A stretch of DNA of 64,000 nt from JAJPKK01 sp963787675 (lineage in GTDB: Bacteria; Pseudomonadota; Alphaproteobacteria; Rhizobiales; Xanthobacteraceae). Location: the NCBI GenBank assembly GCA_963787675.1, contig CAWBDV010000014.1:248001-312000 (forward strand), in the 5' to 3' direction. Shown here piece after piece: positions 8,324-16,882 of the stretch; position 1 is the stretch's first letter; each line of letters starts with the position of its first letter. A program made the translations under genes and the position numbers. Under the pieces are notes generated by a model. The model was not told where the DNA came from, searched no databases, and saw only the letters and a program-made list of their open reading frames with translations.

Positions 8324-9541
8324 TCACGCGTCAAGCCGCTTGAACGCGATCGAAGCGTTGGTGCCGCCGAAACCGAAGGCGTTCGAGAGCACGCAGCCGA
8401 GCGCCACGTTGTCGCGACGCTCGCGCACGATCGGCATGTCGGCCATCGCAGGATCGAGGTTCTTGATGTTGGCACTCTCGCAGATGAACCCGTTGTTCAT
8501 CATCAGCAGCGAATAGATCGCTTCCTGAACGCCGGACGCGCCGAGCGAATGCCCGGTCAGCGACTTGGTCGCGGCGATCGGCGGGCATTTGGCGCCGAAG
8601 ACTTCGCGGAGCGCTTCGATTTCCTTGATGTCGCCGATCGGAGTCGATGTAGCGTGGGGATTGACGTAGTCGACCGGCGGCTTGACGGTCGACAAGGCCA
8701 TGCGCATGCAGCGCACCGCGCCTTCGCCCGACGGCGCCACCATGTCGTGGCCGTCCGACGTCGCGCCGTAGCCGGCGACTTCGGCATAAATCCTGGCACC
8801 GCGGGCGCGGGCGTGCTCCAGCTCTTCGAGCACCAGCACGCCGGCGCCGCCTGCGATGACGAAGCCGTCGCGGTCCGCGTCATAGGCGCGCGAGGCGGTC
8901 TCGGGCGTGGTGTTGAAGCTCGACGACATCGCGCCCATGGCGTCGAACAGCACCGACAGTGTCCAGTCCAGCTCTTCGCAGCCGCCGGCAAAGATCATGT
9001 CCTGCTTACCGCTGGCGATGATCTCGGACGCGTTGCCGATGCAGTGGTTCGAGGTCGCGCACGCCGAAGAGATCGAATAGTTGACGCCCTTGATCTTGAA
9101 CCAGGTGGCGAGCGTCGCCGACGCCGTCGATGACATCGCCTTGGGCACCGCGAACGGGCCGACGCGCTTCGGTCCTTTGCTGCGGGTGGTGTCGGCGGCC
9201 TCGACGATAGTGCGCGTCGAGGGACCGCCGGAGCCCATGATGATGCCGGTGCGCTCGTTGGAAATTTCCGATGCCTCAAGGCCGGCGTCGCGCATCGCCT
9301 GCTCCATGGCGACATGGTTCCACGCGGCGCCGCCGCCCAGGAACCTCATCGCACGGCGATCGACCGCCTCCTGCGGATCGAGCGTCGGGGCGCCGTGAAC
9401 CTGGCATCGAAAGCCAAGCTCGGCATATTTGTCAGCCCGCGAGATGCCGGATTTCGCTTCGCGCAGGCTCGCCAGGACTTCCTGCGTGTTGTTGCCGATG
9501 GATGAGACAATGCCCATCCCCGTGACCACGACTCGTCTCAT
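8324..9541 (-). CDS. fabB: 3-oxoacyl-[acyl-carrier-protein] synthase I FabB
   Basis: A 405-residue condensing enzyme. The nucleophile Cys is in SSACATSNHC (about 160-170), and the two catalytic His are in NPHATSTPIGD (about 300) and KSLTGHSLGASG (about 330). The last residues (FGFGGTNASIAFKR) are the standard KAS ending. FabB elongates the unsaturated acyl chain made by FabA, and the neighbouring fabA supports FabB over FabF. The gap to fabA is 36 bases, so one transcript is likely. Confidence 0.93.
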   Translation of the reverse strand: MRRVVVTGMGIVSSIGNNTQEVLASLREAKSGISRADKYAELGFRCQVHGAPTLDPQEAVDRRAMRFLGGGAAWNHVAMEQAMRDAGLEASEISNERTGIIMGSGGPSTRTIVEAADTTRSKGPKRVGPFAVPKAMSSTASATLATWFKIKGVNYSISSACATSNHCIGNASEIIASGKQDMIFAGGCEELDWTLSVLFDAMGAMSSSFNTTPETASRAYDADRDGFVIAGGAGVLVLEELEHARARGARIYAEVAGYGATSDGHDMVAPSGEGAVRCMRMALSTVKPPVDYVNPHATSTPIGDIKEIEALREVFGAKCPPIAATKSLTGHSLGASGVQEAIYSLLMMNNGFICESANIKNLDPAMADMPIVRERRDNVALGCVLSNAFGFGGTNASIAFKRLDA

Positions 9542-9577
9542 TGCTTTTCGCCTCCCGACGCCGCCCGAGGCGATTGC

Positions 9578-10114
9578 TCAGGGCGCTGCCGGCGCCAGCG
9601 CCTCGACATCGCGGAACAGTCCGACCTTGATGTCGAACGCGCGATAGATGATCGAACCATCGGCTGACAACCAGCCGTCGGCAATTCCCAAGACCAGCTT
9701 CGAGCGCATGATCCTCTTGATGTCGATGCCGTAGACGACCTTCTTCACGGTCGGCAGCACCTGCCCGGAGAACTTCACCTGCCCGAGGCCGAGCGCACGG
9801 CCCTTTCCTTCGAGCCCCGCCCAACCCATGAAGAACCCGACCAGTTGCCACAGGGCGTCGAGCCCCAGGCAGCCGGGCATCACCGGATCACCCTTGAAAT
9901 GACAGGAAAAAAACCAGAGGTCCGGCTTCAGGTCGAGTTCCGCGCGGGCGAGCCCGCGGCCGTGTTCCCCGCCATGATCGGAGATCTCGCTGATGCGCTC
10001 GAACATCAGCATCGGCGGCAGCGGCAATTGCGGGCCGCCGAGAAACATCTCACCGCGCCCGCACGCGAGCAGGTCATCGAATTCAAAGCTGGAGCGACGA
10101 TTTTGCATTTCCAA
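9578..10114 (-). CDS. fabA: 3-hydroxydecanoyl-[acyl-carrier-protein] dehydratase/isomerase FabA
   Basis: A 178-residue hot-dog-fold dehydratase. The catalytic His and Asp are visible in CHFKGDPVMPGCLGLDALWQ (about 70-90), the FabA signature that distinguishes it from FabZ. It makes the cis-3 double bond that FabB then elongates. It is the first gene of fabA-fabB-fabI and divergent from irr across 227 bases, an arrangement conserved in Bradyrhizobium-type genomes. Confidence 0.93.
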   Translation of the reverse strand: MEMQNRRSSFEFDDLLACGRGEMFLGGPQLPLPPMLMFERISEISDHGGEHGRGLARAELDLKPDLWFFSCHFKGDPVMPGCLGLDALWQLVGFFMGWAGLEGKGRALGLGQVKFSGQVLPTVKKVVYGIDIKRIMRSKLVLGIADGWLSADGSIIYRAFDIKVGLFRDVEALAPAAP

Positions 10115-10274
10115 TACGGGCCTTCAGGAAACGGCGCGGCCTCTCATATGGGGTCTCTCACTAACACACGCCACAGGGCTCGGCAAAGCCGCCGAGGGCG
10201 CCTGTCCCCGCGCTCCAAAGGAATTAGAATCGCTTGAAGGTAGGCTGTTTTCGCTAGCGCGGGATGCGATCCGC

Positions 10275-10303
10275 TTGCAACATACGACCGCCATCGATAT
10301 AAT
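10275..10303 (+). promoter_or_regulatory. Sigma-70-type promoter for irr
   Basis: TTGCAA at 10275-10280 and a perfect TATAAT at 10298-10303 are separated by 17 bases. Transcription would start near 10310, about 30 bases before the irr ATG. The assignment rests on the match and position only. Confidence 0.55.
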
Positions 10304-10341
10304 TGCAAATGAAACGATCTCGCTTAACGACCTGAGTGCCC

Positions 10342-10821
10342 ATGGAGTCTTCTCGAATCGGCGTCGGCCAGGTTTCCTTCACCGGTGGTCCGTTACAGGA
10401 CCGCAACGGGTGTCCTTGGCATGATGTGCTCGCCTTGCTGCGGGAGCACAAGCTGCGCCCGACCCGTCAGCGCATGGCCTTGGGGTGGCTCCTCTTTGCC
10501 AAGGGCGACAGGCACCTGACGGCCGAGATGCTCTATGAAGAGGCGAACCGCGCGAAGATCGCGGTCTCGCTGGCCACGGTCTACAACACCCTCCACCAGT
10601 TCACTGATGCTGGCCTGCTGCGGGAGGTGACGGTGAATGGCTCAAAGACCTATTTCGATACCAACGTCTCGGACCACCACCACTTCTTCATCGAGACCGA
10701 GCACAATCTGGTCGACATTCCAGACGCGACCTCGATCATCGGCGAGTTGCCGCAGATCCCTGACGGCTACGAGGTGAGTCGCGTCGACGTGGTGGTGCGC
10801 CTGAAGCCCAAGAAGCGCTGA
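10342..10821 (+). CDS. irr: Iron response regulator Irr (Fur family)
   Basis: A 159-residue Fur-family regulator. LRPTRQRMALGWLLF and VSLATVYNTLHQFTDAGLLREV form the winged helix; the DHHHFF cluster is the His-rich heme/metal site of Irr. GCPWHDV near the N-terminus is a Cys-Pro heme-regulatory motif as in Bradyrhizobium japonicum Irr, where heme binding triggers degradation under iron sufficiency. The ATG at 10342 is preferred over the GTG at 10336 by position after the promoter. In relatives Irr represses heme synthesis and controls iron uptake genes when iron is low. Confidence 0.92.
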   Translation: MESSRIGVGQVSFTGGPLQDRNGCPWHDVLALLREHKLRPTRQRMALGWLLFAKGDRHLTAEMLYEEANRAKIAVSLATVYNTLHQFTDAGLLREVTVNGSKTYFDTNVSDHHHFFIETEHNLVDIPDATSIIGELPQIPDGYEVSRVDVVVRLKPKKR

Positions 10822-10831
10822 TCAGCGCCGC

Positions 10832-11380
10832 TCAGTCGACCTTTTCGTTGGGGTAGACCCCCCACAGGCGATCCTGTTCGATCCAACCATCGAATCCACG
10901 GCCCGTGAACCGGCACCAGTGGCCGTCGCAGTGCTTGACGCCGCCGATCACACCGGGCTCGAGTTTCGCGCGCACCGCGCTGTCGGCGTCTGCACTTTCG
11001 TGGACCGGCACCGGATCGCTTTGCGTCTTTGACTTGGTCACATAGGCCATGCGCTTGCCGGAGAGCAGCGAGTGGTAGACCCAGCCCTCGGTGCCGTCGC
11101 GGTCGCGGATGCGCCGCCAATTCTCGTATTCGGCGATGATCTCAACCGGCAGGCCGGGACGGGTGTAGACCCAGGCCACATCCTGGTCCTTGTTGGGACC
11201 GCCGCGAACGTTGACATGGTCGGACTTCAAACTGACGAAGCGGGGCAGCGGAAGTCCGCTTCCCTCAGCCTGATCGCTGGCCGCCGTCGCCGGCCCAATA
11301 CACATCATGGCTGCGCCGGCGCAAACGTGCACCGCCAGCGCGATCGCCCAGACCAAGCGTCTCGGATCAACTGCCATCAT
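10832..11380 (-). CDS. Exported SH3-domain protein
   Basis: About 182 residues from the ATG at 11380, with a hydrophobic signal segment (LVWAIALAVHVCAGAAMMCI) and then two bacterial SH3-like modules. The first covers FVSLKSDHVNVRGGPNKDQD to EGWVYHSLLSG; the second ends in FDGWIEQDRLWGVYPNE. Such modules bind cell-wall peptides or other proteins in the periplasm. The frame is open further upstream to 11440, but those residues do not look like a signal sequence. Convergent with irr with 10 bases between. Function beyond envelope location is unknown. Confidence 0.75.
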   Translation of the reverse strand: MMAVDPRRLVWAIALAVHVCAGAAMMCIGPATAASDQAEGSGLPLPRFVSLKSDHVNVRGGPNKDQDVAWVYTRPGLPVEIIAEYENWRRIRDRDGTEGWVYHSLLSGKRMAYVTKSKTQSDPVPVHESADADSAVRAKLEPGVIGGVKHCDGHWCRFTGRGFDGWIEQDRLWGVYPNEKVD

Positions 11381-11652
11381 CACTGTTTGCACGCGCCCCG
11401 GGAACCCCGTTGGCCGCTGCGCGCGGCCCCCATTTGCCACGAAGGCTTTGTCTTGATCAGCCCATCTGATAGAGATGGGCCAAACCCTGCCCAGACTTGT
11501 CGCCCACGGCCGAAGTGTCGGCGATGATCGTTAAGGAGGGCTGAACGGCCGTACCCATCCGGACCGCGCGGACCGACCCGAGGCATGAGGCAGGAGCGCA
11601 ACGGGAGTGTGCGCCCGTTAAAGAACATCGGCGCTCGACCAGGGACTGACGT

Positions 11653-12654
11653 ATGGCAACCCGCCGCAAACCGCTGGTCATTGTCACCCGCAAGCTGCCC
11701 GACAAGGTCGAGACGCGGATGCGGGAGCTGTTCGACGCCGACCTCAATGTCGACGACAAACCGATGAGCCACGACGATCTCGTAGCGGCGGTCAAAAAAG
11801 CGGAGATCCTGGTACCGACCGTCACCGACCGCATCGATGCGGCAATGCTGAGCCAAGCGGGCGAACAGCTGCGGCTCATCGCCAATTTCGGCAACGGCGT
11901 CGATCACATCGATGTCGCGACCGCGCTTCAGCGGGGAATTACCGTCACCAATACGCCGCGCGTCCTCACCGAGGACACCGCGGACATGACCATGGCGCTC
12001 ATTCTTGCCGTGCCGCGCCGGCTCGCGGAAGGCGCCGCCGTCATGACCGGCGACAAGGAGTGGAACGGCTGGTCGCCGACCTGGATGCTTGGCCACCGCA
12101 TCGGCGGCAAGCGCCTGGGCATCATCGGCATGGGTCGGATCGGGCAGGCGGTGGCGCGCCGGGCGCGGCCCTTCGGGCTCCAGATCCACTATCACAACCG
12201 TCGGCGGCTCCCCGCCAAGATCGAGAGCGAACTCGAAGCGACCTATTGGGAAAGCCTCGACCAGATGCTGGCCCGCATGGACATCATCTCGGTCAATTGC
12301 CCGCACACGCCGGCAACCTACCACCTGCTGTCGGCGCGCCGGCTCAAGCTGCTCGGTCCCGAGGCCTATGTGGTGAATACTGCGCGCGGCGAGGTGATCG
12401 ACGAGAATGCGCTGACCCGCATGATCGAGTCCGGCGCCATCGGCGGCGCTGGCCTCGACGTGTTCGAGCACGAACCGGCGGTCAACCCGAAGCTCGTCCG
12501 GCTCGCCCGCGCGGGACGGGTGGTGCTGCTGCCGCACCTTGGTTCGGCGACCATCGAGGGCCGCGCCGAGATGGGCGCCAAGGTCATCATCAACATCCAG
12601 ACCTTCATGGACGGACACCGGCCTCCAGACCGGGTGTTGCCGTCAATGCTTTGA
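11653..12654 (+). CDS. D-isomer-specific 2-hydroxyacid dehydrogenase (glyoxylate/hydroxypyruvate reductase type)
   Basis: A 333-residue NAD(P)-dependent dehydrogenase. The dinucleotide motif is GIIGMGRIGQAVARRA (about 156-171). The catalytic triad appears as Arg in NTARGEVID, Glu in DVFEHEP and His in LLPHLGSAT. The family reduces 2-keto acids such as glyoxylate or hydroxypyruvate. The N-terminus KPLVIVTRKLPDKVETRM resembles the GyaR/GhrB branch, but the substrate is not decided by sequence. It stands alone, with no close partner on the same strand. Confidence 0.85.
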   Translation: MATRRKPLVIVTRKLPDKVETRMRELFDADLNVDDKPMSHDDLVAAVKKAEILVPTVTDRIDAAMLSQAGEQLRLIANFGNGVDHIDVATALQRGITVTNTPRVLTEDTADMTMALILAVPRRLAEGAAVMTGDKEWNGWSPTWMLGHRIGGKRLGIIGMGRIGQAVARRARPFGLQIHYHNRRRLPAKIESELEATYWESLDQMLARMDIISVNCPHTPATYHLLSARRLKLLGPEAYVVNTARGEVIDENALTRMIESGAIGGAGLDVFEHEPAVNPKLVRLARAGRVVLLPHLGSATIEGRAEMGAKVIINIQTFMDGHRPPDRVLPSML

Positions 12655-12850
12655 TAAAAGCATGACGTCGTGAGGTACCGAGGTCAGGTCCTAGCTTGGC
12701 CGCCAAGGTCATCCGTGCCCACGCCAAGGCAATGAAATCCAATCCGATGCAATCCATTGCTCTTCGCCTGCCGCATTCAGAAAGACCGTGATTTTTCGCG
12801 CGATTCAGCTATAATAACTTTGGAATCGCGACTCATATTGGAGGACTGCG

Positions 12851-13213
12851 ATGCGTCTCGTCGTTCCGGTAATTGTTCTGTGCGCTCTTCTTCCGGCTAG
12901 CGCGGTAAATGCTGCCACCAAGCTTACGCCTGCGGAAATCCAATCGACTTTTTTCACGGGTGAGCCGTTCACGGCGTCGACGCCCTCCGGCGTCAAATTC
13001 AAAATGACCTTCACGGCGGACGGCAAGGCCAAGCGTGCCCCGGCCGGCAAGGGCGGCGCCAGGTCGGACGGCACCTGGCAGCTCGACGACAGCGGCTATT
13101 GCACCACGTGGGGAAAGAACGGCAAGTCCAGCTGCTTTACCGTCGTCGCCGGCGACAAGAACAAATGGTCGGTGATGAAGGGTTCAACCGTCATTGCCAC
13201 CTGGAGCAAGTGA
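12851..13213 (+). CDS. Small secreted protein of unknown function
   Basis: A 120-residue protein with a clean signal peptide (LVVPVIVLCALLPASAVNAA). The mature part has alternating beta-like segments, two Cys (GYCTTW and SSCFTV, about 79 and 94) that could form a disulfide in the periplasm, and the ending WSVMKGSTVIATWSK. The start follows GGAGGACTGCG, a strong ribosome-binding site, and a TATAAT lies at 12810-12815. It resembles small exported proteins common in Rhizobiales, but I cannot name the family with certainty. Confidence 0.7.
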   Translation: MRLVVPVIVLCALLPASAVNAATKLTPAEIQSTFFTGEPFTASTPSGVKFKMTFTADGKAKRAPAGKGGARSDGTWQLDDSGYCTTWGKNGKSSCFTVVAGDKNKWSVMKGSTVIATWSK

Positions 13214-13321
13214 CGCCCAACGCCCGCGATTAACGCGGCGCCTGTTGAGGGGCGCGTCAACGGCTCGTTTTTCATTGCGCAAAGGAACGGCCAGGCTGCG
13301 GTTCTTTGATACCCGCAGCGT

Positions 13322-14416
13322 TCAATTCATTGCCTGCACCGTGGACTGCTCTCGCAAACGATAGAATCGCAGCGCCTTCTGGGCCGTTTCCGGCTTCAGC
13401 TTGGCAAAATTTGCCAACATATCTTCCAGGTCCTTCGGCGCGCACCCTCTCCCGCGCAGGAGGATGATCGACCGCGTCGTCTCCCAGCCGAGCCCGATAG
13501 ACTTGCTCAAGATAAGGACGAGTTCACCTCGATCCTGAATGACACTGCGTTCAATTACGCTGATCGGCAGATCGCACATCAGTGACAAGGCGACAATGGT
13601 CTCGTGAAGTTTTCCGGCATTGGCAAATTCCTGCAGCTTGGCATTACCAAGCTGATTGGCGCGATGAAGCGATTGGACCAAAGCGCTGGCGATTTGATAC
13701 TCCCGGGACTGCGTCCGTGCCGTTGTCTGAATGCGGTCGGTGACTTCGGCGACGATTTCGCGGATCGCGGTGGCGCGCCGCGGGTCGGCTGCTTCCAGTT
13801 TCACCCGGACAATCTCGGAAGCCTCGGCAAACAATCGCAGCAAGTGGTGGCGCGGCATGTCGGCGCGCAACCACATGCCGACAGCCAATCGATCGTCGGC
13901 GCCCGACCGCGTCACAAGTTCCGAATAGCTGGACTCCGAGAACCGCGCGCCTGGGTTCTTGACGGTGCTCAGCACGACGGCCTGATCGCCCCGCTCGATC
14001 AGAACGTCGGTCAACGCGTCGGATAGCGCGTCGCGATTGGAAATTGCGAGAAGATGTCCCTGACCCTTGGTCCTTGCTATCTCGATCAACCCATCGTCTC
14101 CGAGGCGGTTCGATTTCGTCAGCACTGGAGCGGCAACATCGTGGGCATCATCCTGCGCCAGTTTGTGAATCAGGCGTCGGGGCGCATTGGGAACGTCCGC
14201 CAGACGTGCTGCCAGCGCGACCCGCGTCGCCGTTTCGATTTCGACGCAGAGGCGCCCCATCACATCGTCGAACAACTCGATTTCATCTTCGCTGAATTGG
14301 CTTGAGCCCAGCAGAAACAGGTCGGTCACGCGCCGCAGCATCTCCGCACGCCGGGCGACGCCGCTTGGCGCGATTGCGAGTTCGAGTTCGTCGATCATGC
14401 TTTGCTGGACGGTCAC
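13322..14416 (-). CDS. DUF2336 family protein
   Basis: About 364 residues, largely helical, with the repeated pattern VLTKSNRLGDDGLIEIARTK and RDALSDALTDVLIERGDQAV that marks the alphaproteobacterial DUF2336 family. The GTG at 14416 is chosen because GAGGAC sits 8 bases upstream; the frame is open slightly further. No catalytic motif is seen. It lies just downstream of a c-di-GMP enzyme and a chemoreceptor, so a signalling role is possible, but only context suggests this. Confidence 0.75.
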   Translation of the reverse strand: MTVQQSMIDELELAIAPSGVARRAEMLRRVTDLFLLGSSQFSEDEIELFDDVMGRLCVEIETATRVALAARLADVPNAPRRLIHKLAQDDAHDVAAPVLTKSNRLGDDGLIEIARTKGQGHLLAISNRDALSDALTDVLIERGDQAVVLSTVKNPGARFSESSYSELVTRSGADDRLAVGMWLRADMPRHHLLRLFAEASEIVRVKLEAADPRRATAIREIVAEVTDRIQTTARTQSREYQIASALVQSLHRANQLGNAKLQEFANAGKLHETIVALSLMCDLPISVIERSVIQDRGELVLILSKSIGLGWETTRSIILLRGRGCAPKDLEDMLANFAKLKPETAQKALRFYRLREQSTVQAMN

Positions 14417-14454
14417 GTGCTGTCCTCGTTCAATTGCAATCAATCAAAAGGCGC

Positions 14455-16794
14455 CTAAGCCGCGGCGCCGGCTCTGTCGATAACGCATTCGCTGGCGGCA
14501 GTTTTGTTGGAGGCAAAATCGAGCCGCTCGTTCGGGACAGGAAAACCGAACAAATAGCCTTGCGCCAGCGTCACACCGATCTCTCGGATGATTTCGAACT
14601 GCCTGTCGGTCTCGATGCCTTCGACTGTCGTGATCATGTTCAAGCTGCGGCTGAGGCTGATGACCGCGCTGACGATGACCATGCTTTCGGCTTCGTCAGT
14701 AATATCGGCGACGAAGGAACGGTCGATCTTGATCTTGTCGAACGGAAACTGCTTCAAGTAGCTCAATGATGAATAACCGGTACCGAAATCGTCGAGTGCG
14801 ATCGAAACGCCGATACTTTTAAGCTGGTGCAGCAGCACGAGGTACTCGGTGTCCCGCTCCAGCAGGACTGTTTCCGTGACCTCGATCTCAAGCCGATGGG
14901 GTGCCAGGCCCGAATCGGCCAGCGCACAGAGGATGACGTCGAGCAGATTGCACTTGCGGAACTGCGCGGCCGAGAGGTTGACGGCCACCTTGATATGTGC
15001 CGGCCAACCCGTGGCATCCTCGCACGCCCGATAAAGCACCCATTCGCCGAGCGGAATGATCAGGCCCGTCTCTTCAGCGACCGGAATGAAGCGGACCGGG
15101 GATAACAGCCCCTCCTCAGGGTGGCGCCACCGCACCAGGGCTTCCACACCGGTGACCCGGCGGGTCCCAACCTCGATGATCGGCTGGTAGTGCAACTCAA
15201 ATTCATCGCGTTCGAGACCACGGCGCATGTCGGCCTCGAGCCGGAGGCGTTCGTTCGCCGCCGCCAGCATCCCGCGATGAAAGGAACAGTAAGTATTGCG
15301 GCCGTTCGACTTCGCCTCGTAAAGCGCGAGATCAGCCTTTTTCAACAGGTCTTCGGCGGCCGTCCCATCGCGCGGCGCGAGTGAAATTCCGATGCTGCTG
15401 CCGACAAAGACCTTGGAGCCATCGATATCGAACGGCTGGTTGAGAACGTCGACGATCCGATTGGCCAGTCCCAGGGCGGCGTCGTGCTGCGCGCCGGACG
15501 CATCGTGACCGGGATTGCCGGTGCGCTGGCGAGCCTGGAGGATGGCGAACTCGTCGCCACCAAGCCGCGCCAACATGTCGGACTTGCCGAGCGTGTCCTG
15601 CAGGCGCTGAGAGACCTGCTTCAGCAGTTCATCGCCAGCCGCATGGCCCAGTGAATCATTGACCTTCTTGAACCCGTCAAGGTCGAGCATGAAAACGCTG
15701 AACGGCGCGCCTTGGTCCGCAAGGCGCGCAGCGGCCTTTTCAATGTTTTCCTTGAAATACGATCTATTGGCGAGGCCGGTGAGCGTATCGTGATGCGCCA
15801 GAAAGGCAATTCGCGCCGCATGGCGCTGAATGTCGCTGATATCCTGGTGCATCGTGATCCAGCCATGGTCCGGCATCATCTGCCGCGATACCAGGATGGT
15901 GCGGCCGTCGCTCAATGTGTCCAGTTGCTGGGCCATGGCCGCGGCGGCAGCGATGCGATTGTCGATGAACTCCTCGGCCAGATGTCCGGCGCTGTAGAGC
16001 CCCGTCGCCGCGCGGCGTTCCACGACCTGCCGCAGCGTGGTTCCCGGCTCGACGTCTTCGGCCGACAACCCGTACATGCGCGCGTATTGTTGATTCGAAA
16101 TGACGATCCTTTGCTTGTCGTCATACATGCACAGCCCTTGCGACATGTTGGCGATGATCGCGTTGATGTGGACCGATTTGCGTAACGCCTCCTGTTCACT
16201 CGCACGCAATGCCTGTTCGGCCGCCTTTTGTGCGGAGATGTCGATGCGGATCGCGACATAGCCGATCGGCTTGTCGGCGCGGCCGAGTTTCGGAACGATG
16301 GTGGTGTCGACCCAATAGAGCGATCCATCCTTTGCTCTGTTGCAAAGCTGTCCGCGCCAAATCTTTCCGCTCGCGATCCGCCGGTACATCTCGCGGAAAA
16401 ATTCCTTTGAATGGGCATCAGAGTTGAGGATGCGATGGTCCTGGCCGATCAGCTCCTGGCGCGTGTACCCGCTGATCTGGCAGAACATGTCGTTGGCCCA
16501 TGTAATCCGGCCTCTGACGTCGGTCGTCGCAAATATCACGGCCTGATCGAGCGCATATTGGTGCAATGCCAACTCTTGCGTTGCGTCGACGACCTTTTCC
16601 TCGCTTTTGATCCGGATGGCTTGGCGCATAAAAAACGCCAAGAGCGGCAGCATGATCGCCACCAGCACAGTGGCTTCCAAAGCACTCTTGGCGGTGACGC
16701 TTCCGATCTCAATCTTCTCGAAAACGGCGTCCGTACCAAATTTGGAAATGTAGATAGCTATGCACAGCGGCCAAATTGATCGCAGGACACTCAT
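14455..16794 (-). CDS. PAS-PAS-GGDEF-EAL protein (c-di-GMP synthesis/degradation)
   Basis: A 779-residue membrane-linked signalling protein. A hydrophobic segment (about 38-60) is followed by a PAS domain (about 75-190, VIFATTDVRGRITWANDMFC), a second PAS-like domain (about 205-320), a diguanylate cyclase domain with intact ARLGGDEFAIL, and a phosphodiesterase domain with intact EALVRWRHP, NLSAAQF and DDFGTGYSSLSYLKQ. Both active sites look complete, so it may make and break c-di-GMP in response to a signal sensed by PAS. It sits between DUF2336 and a chemoreceptor gene on the same strand. Confidence 0.92.
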   Translation of the reverse strand: MSVLRSIWPLCIAIYISKFGTDAVFEKIEIGSVTAKSALEATVLVAIMLPLLAFFMRQAIRIKSEEKVVDATQELALHQYALDQAVIFATTDVRGRITWANDMFCQISGYTRQELIGQDHRILNSDAHSKEFFREMYRRIASGKIWRGQLCNRAKDGSLYWVDTTIVPKLGRADKPIGYVAIRIDISAQKAAEQALRASEQEALRKSVHINAIIANMSQGLCMYDDKQRIVISNQQYARMYGLSAEDVEPGTTLRQVVERRAATGLYSAGHLAEEFIDNRIAAAAAMAQQLDTLSDGRTILVSRQMMPDHGWITMHQDISDIQRHAARIAFLAHHDTLTGLANRSYFKENIEKAAARLADQGAPFSVFMLDLDGFKKVNDSLGHAAGDELLKQVSQRLQDTLGKSDMLARLGGDEFAILQARQRTGNPGHDASGAQHDAALGLANRIVDVLNQPFDIDGSKVFVGSSIGISLAPRDGTAAEDLLKKADLALYEAKSNGRNTYCSFHRGMLAAANERLRLEADMRRGLERDEFELHYQPIIEVGTRRVTGVEALVRWRHPEEGLLSPVRFIPVAEETGLIIPLGEWVLYRACEDATGWPAHIKVAVNLSAAQFRKCNLLDVILCALADSGLAPHRLEIEVTETVLLERDTEYLVLLHQLKSIGVSIALDDFGTGYSSLSYLKQFPFDKIKIDRSFVADITDEAESMVIVSAVISLSRSLNMITTVEGIETDRQFEIIREIGVTLAQGYLFGFPVPNERLDFASNKTAASECVIDRAGAAA

Positions 16795-16882
16795 CGGCTT
16801 ACACGCAACTCAGGAGAGTCGCCGCTTTCCAAAGCAGCAATCGAGCGAACGGCGGCACCCGGCAACAAGCTCGTTACTCCCA

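Noticed and set aside
10222..10238. Possible iron control element (ATTAGAATCGCTTGAAG) upstream of irr
   Set aside because: The left half fits TTTAGAA but the right half matches TTCTAAA at only about 3 of 7 positions.
13214..13321. Possible terminator between the small secreted protein and DUF2336
   Set aside because: The GC-rich words do not form a convincing stem directly followed by the short T-run near 13268.
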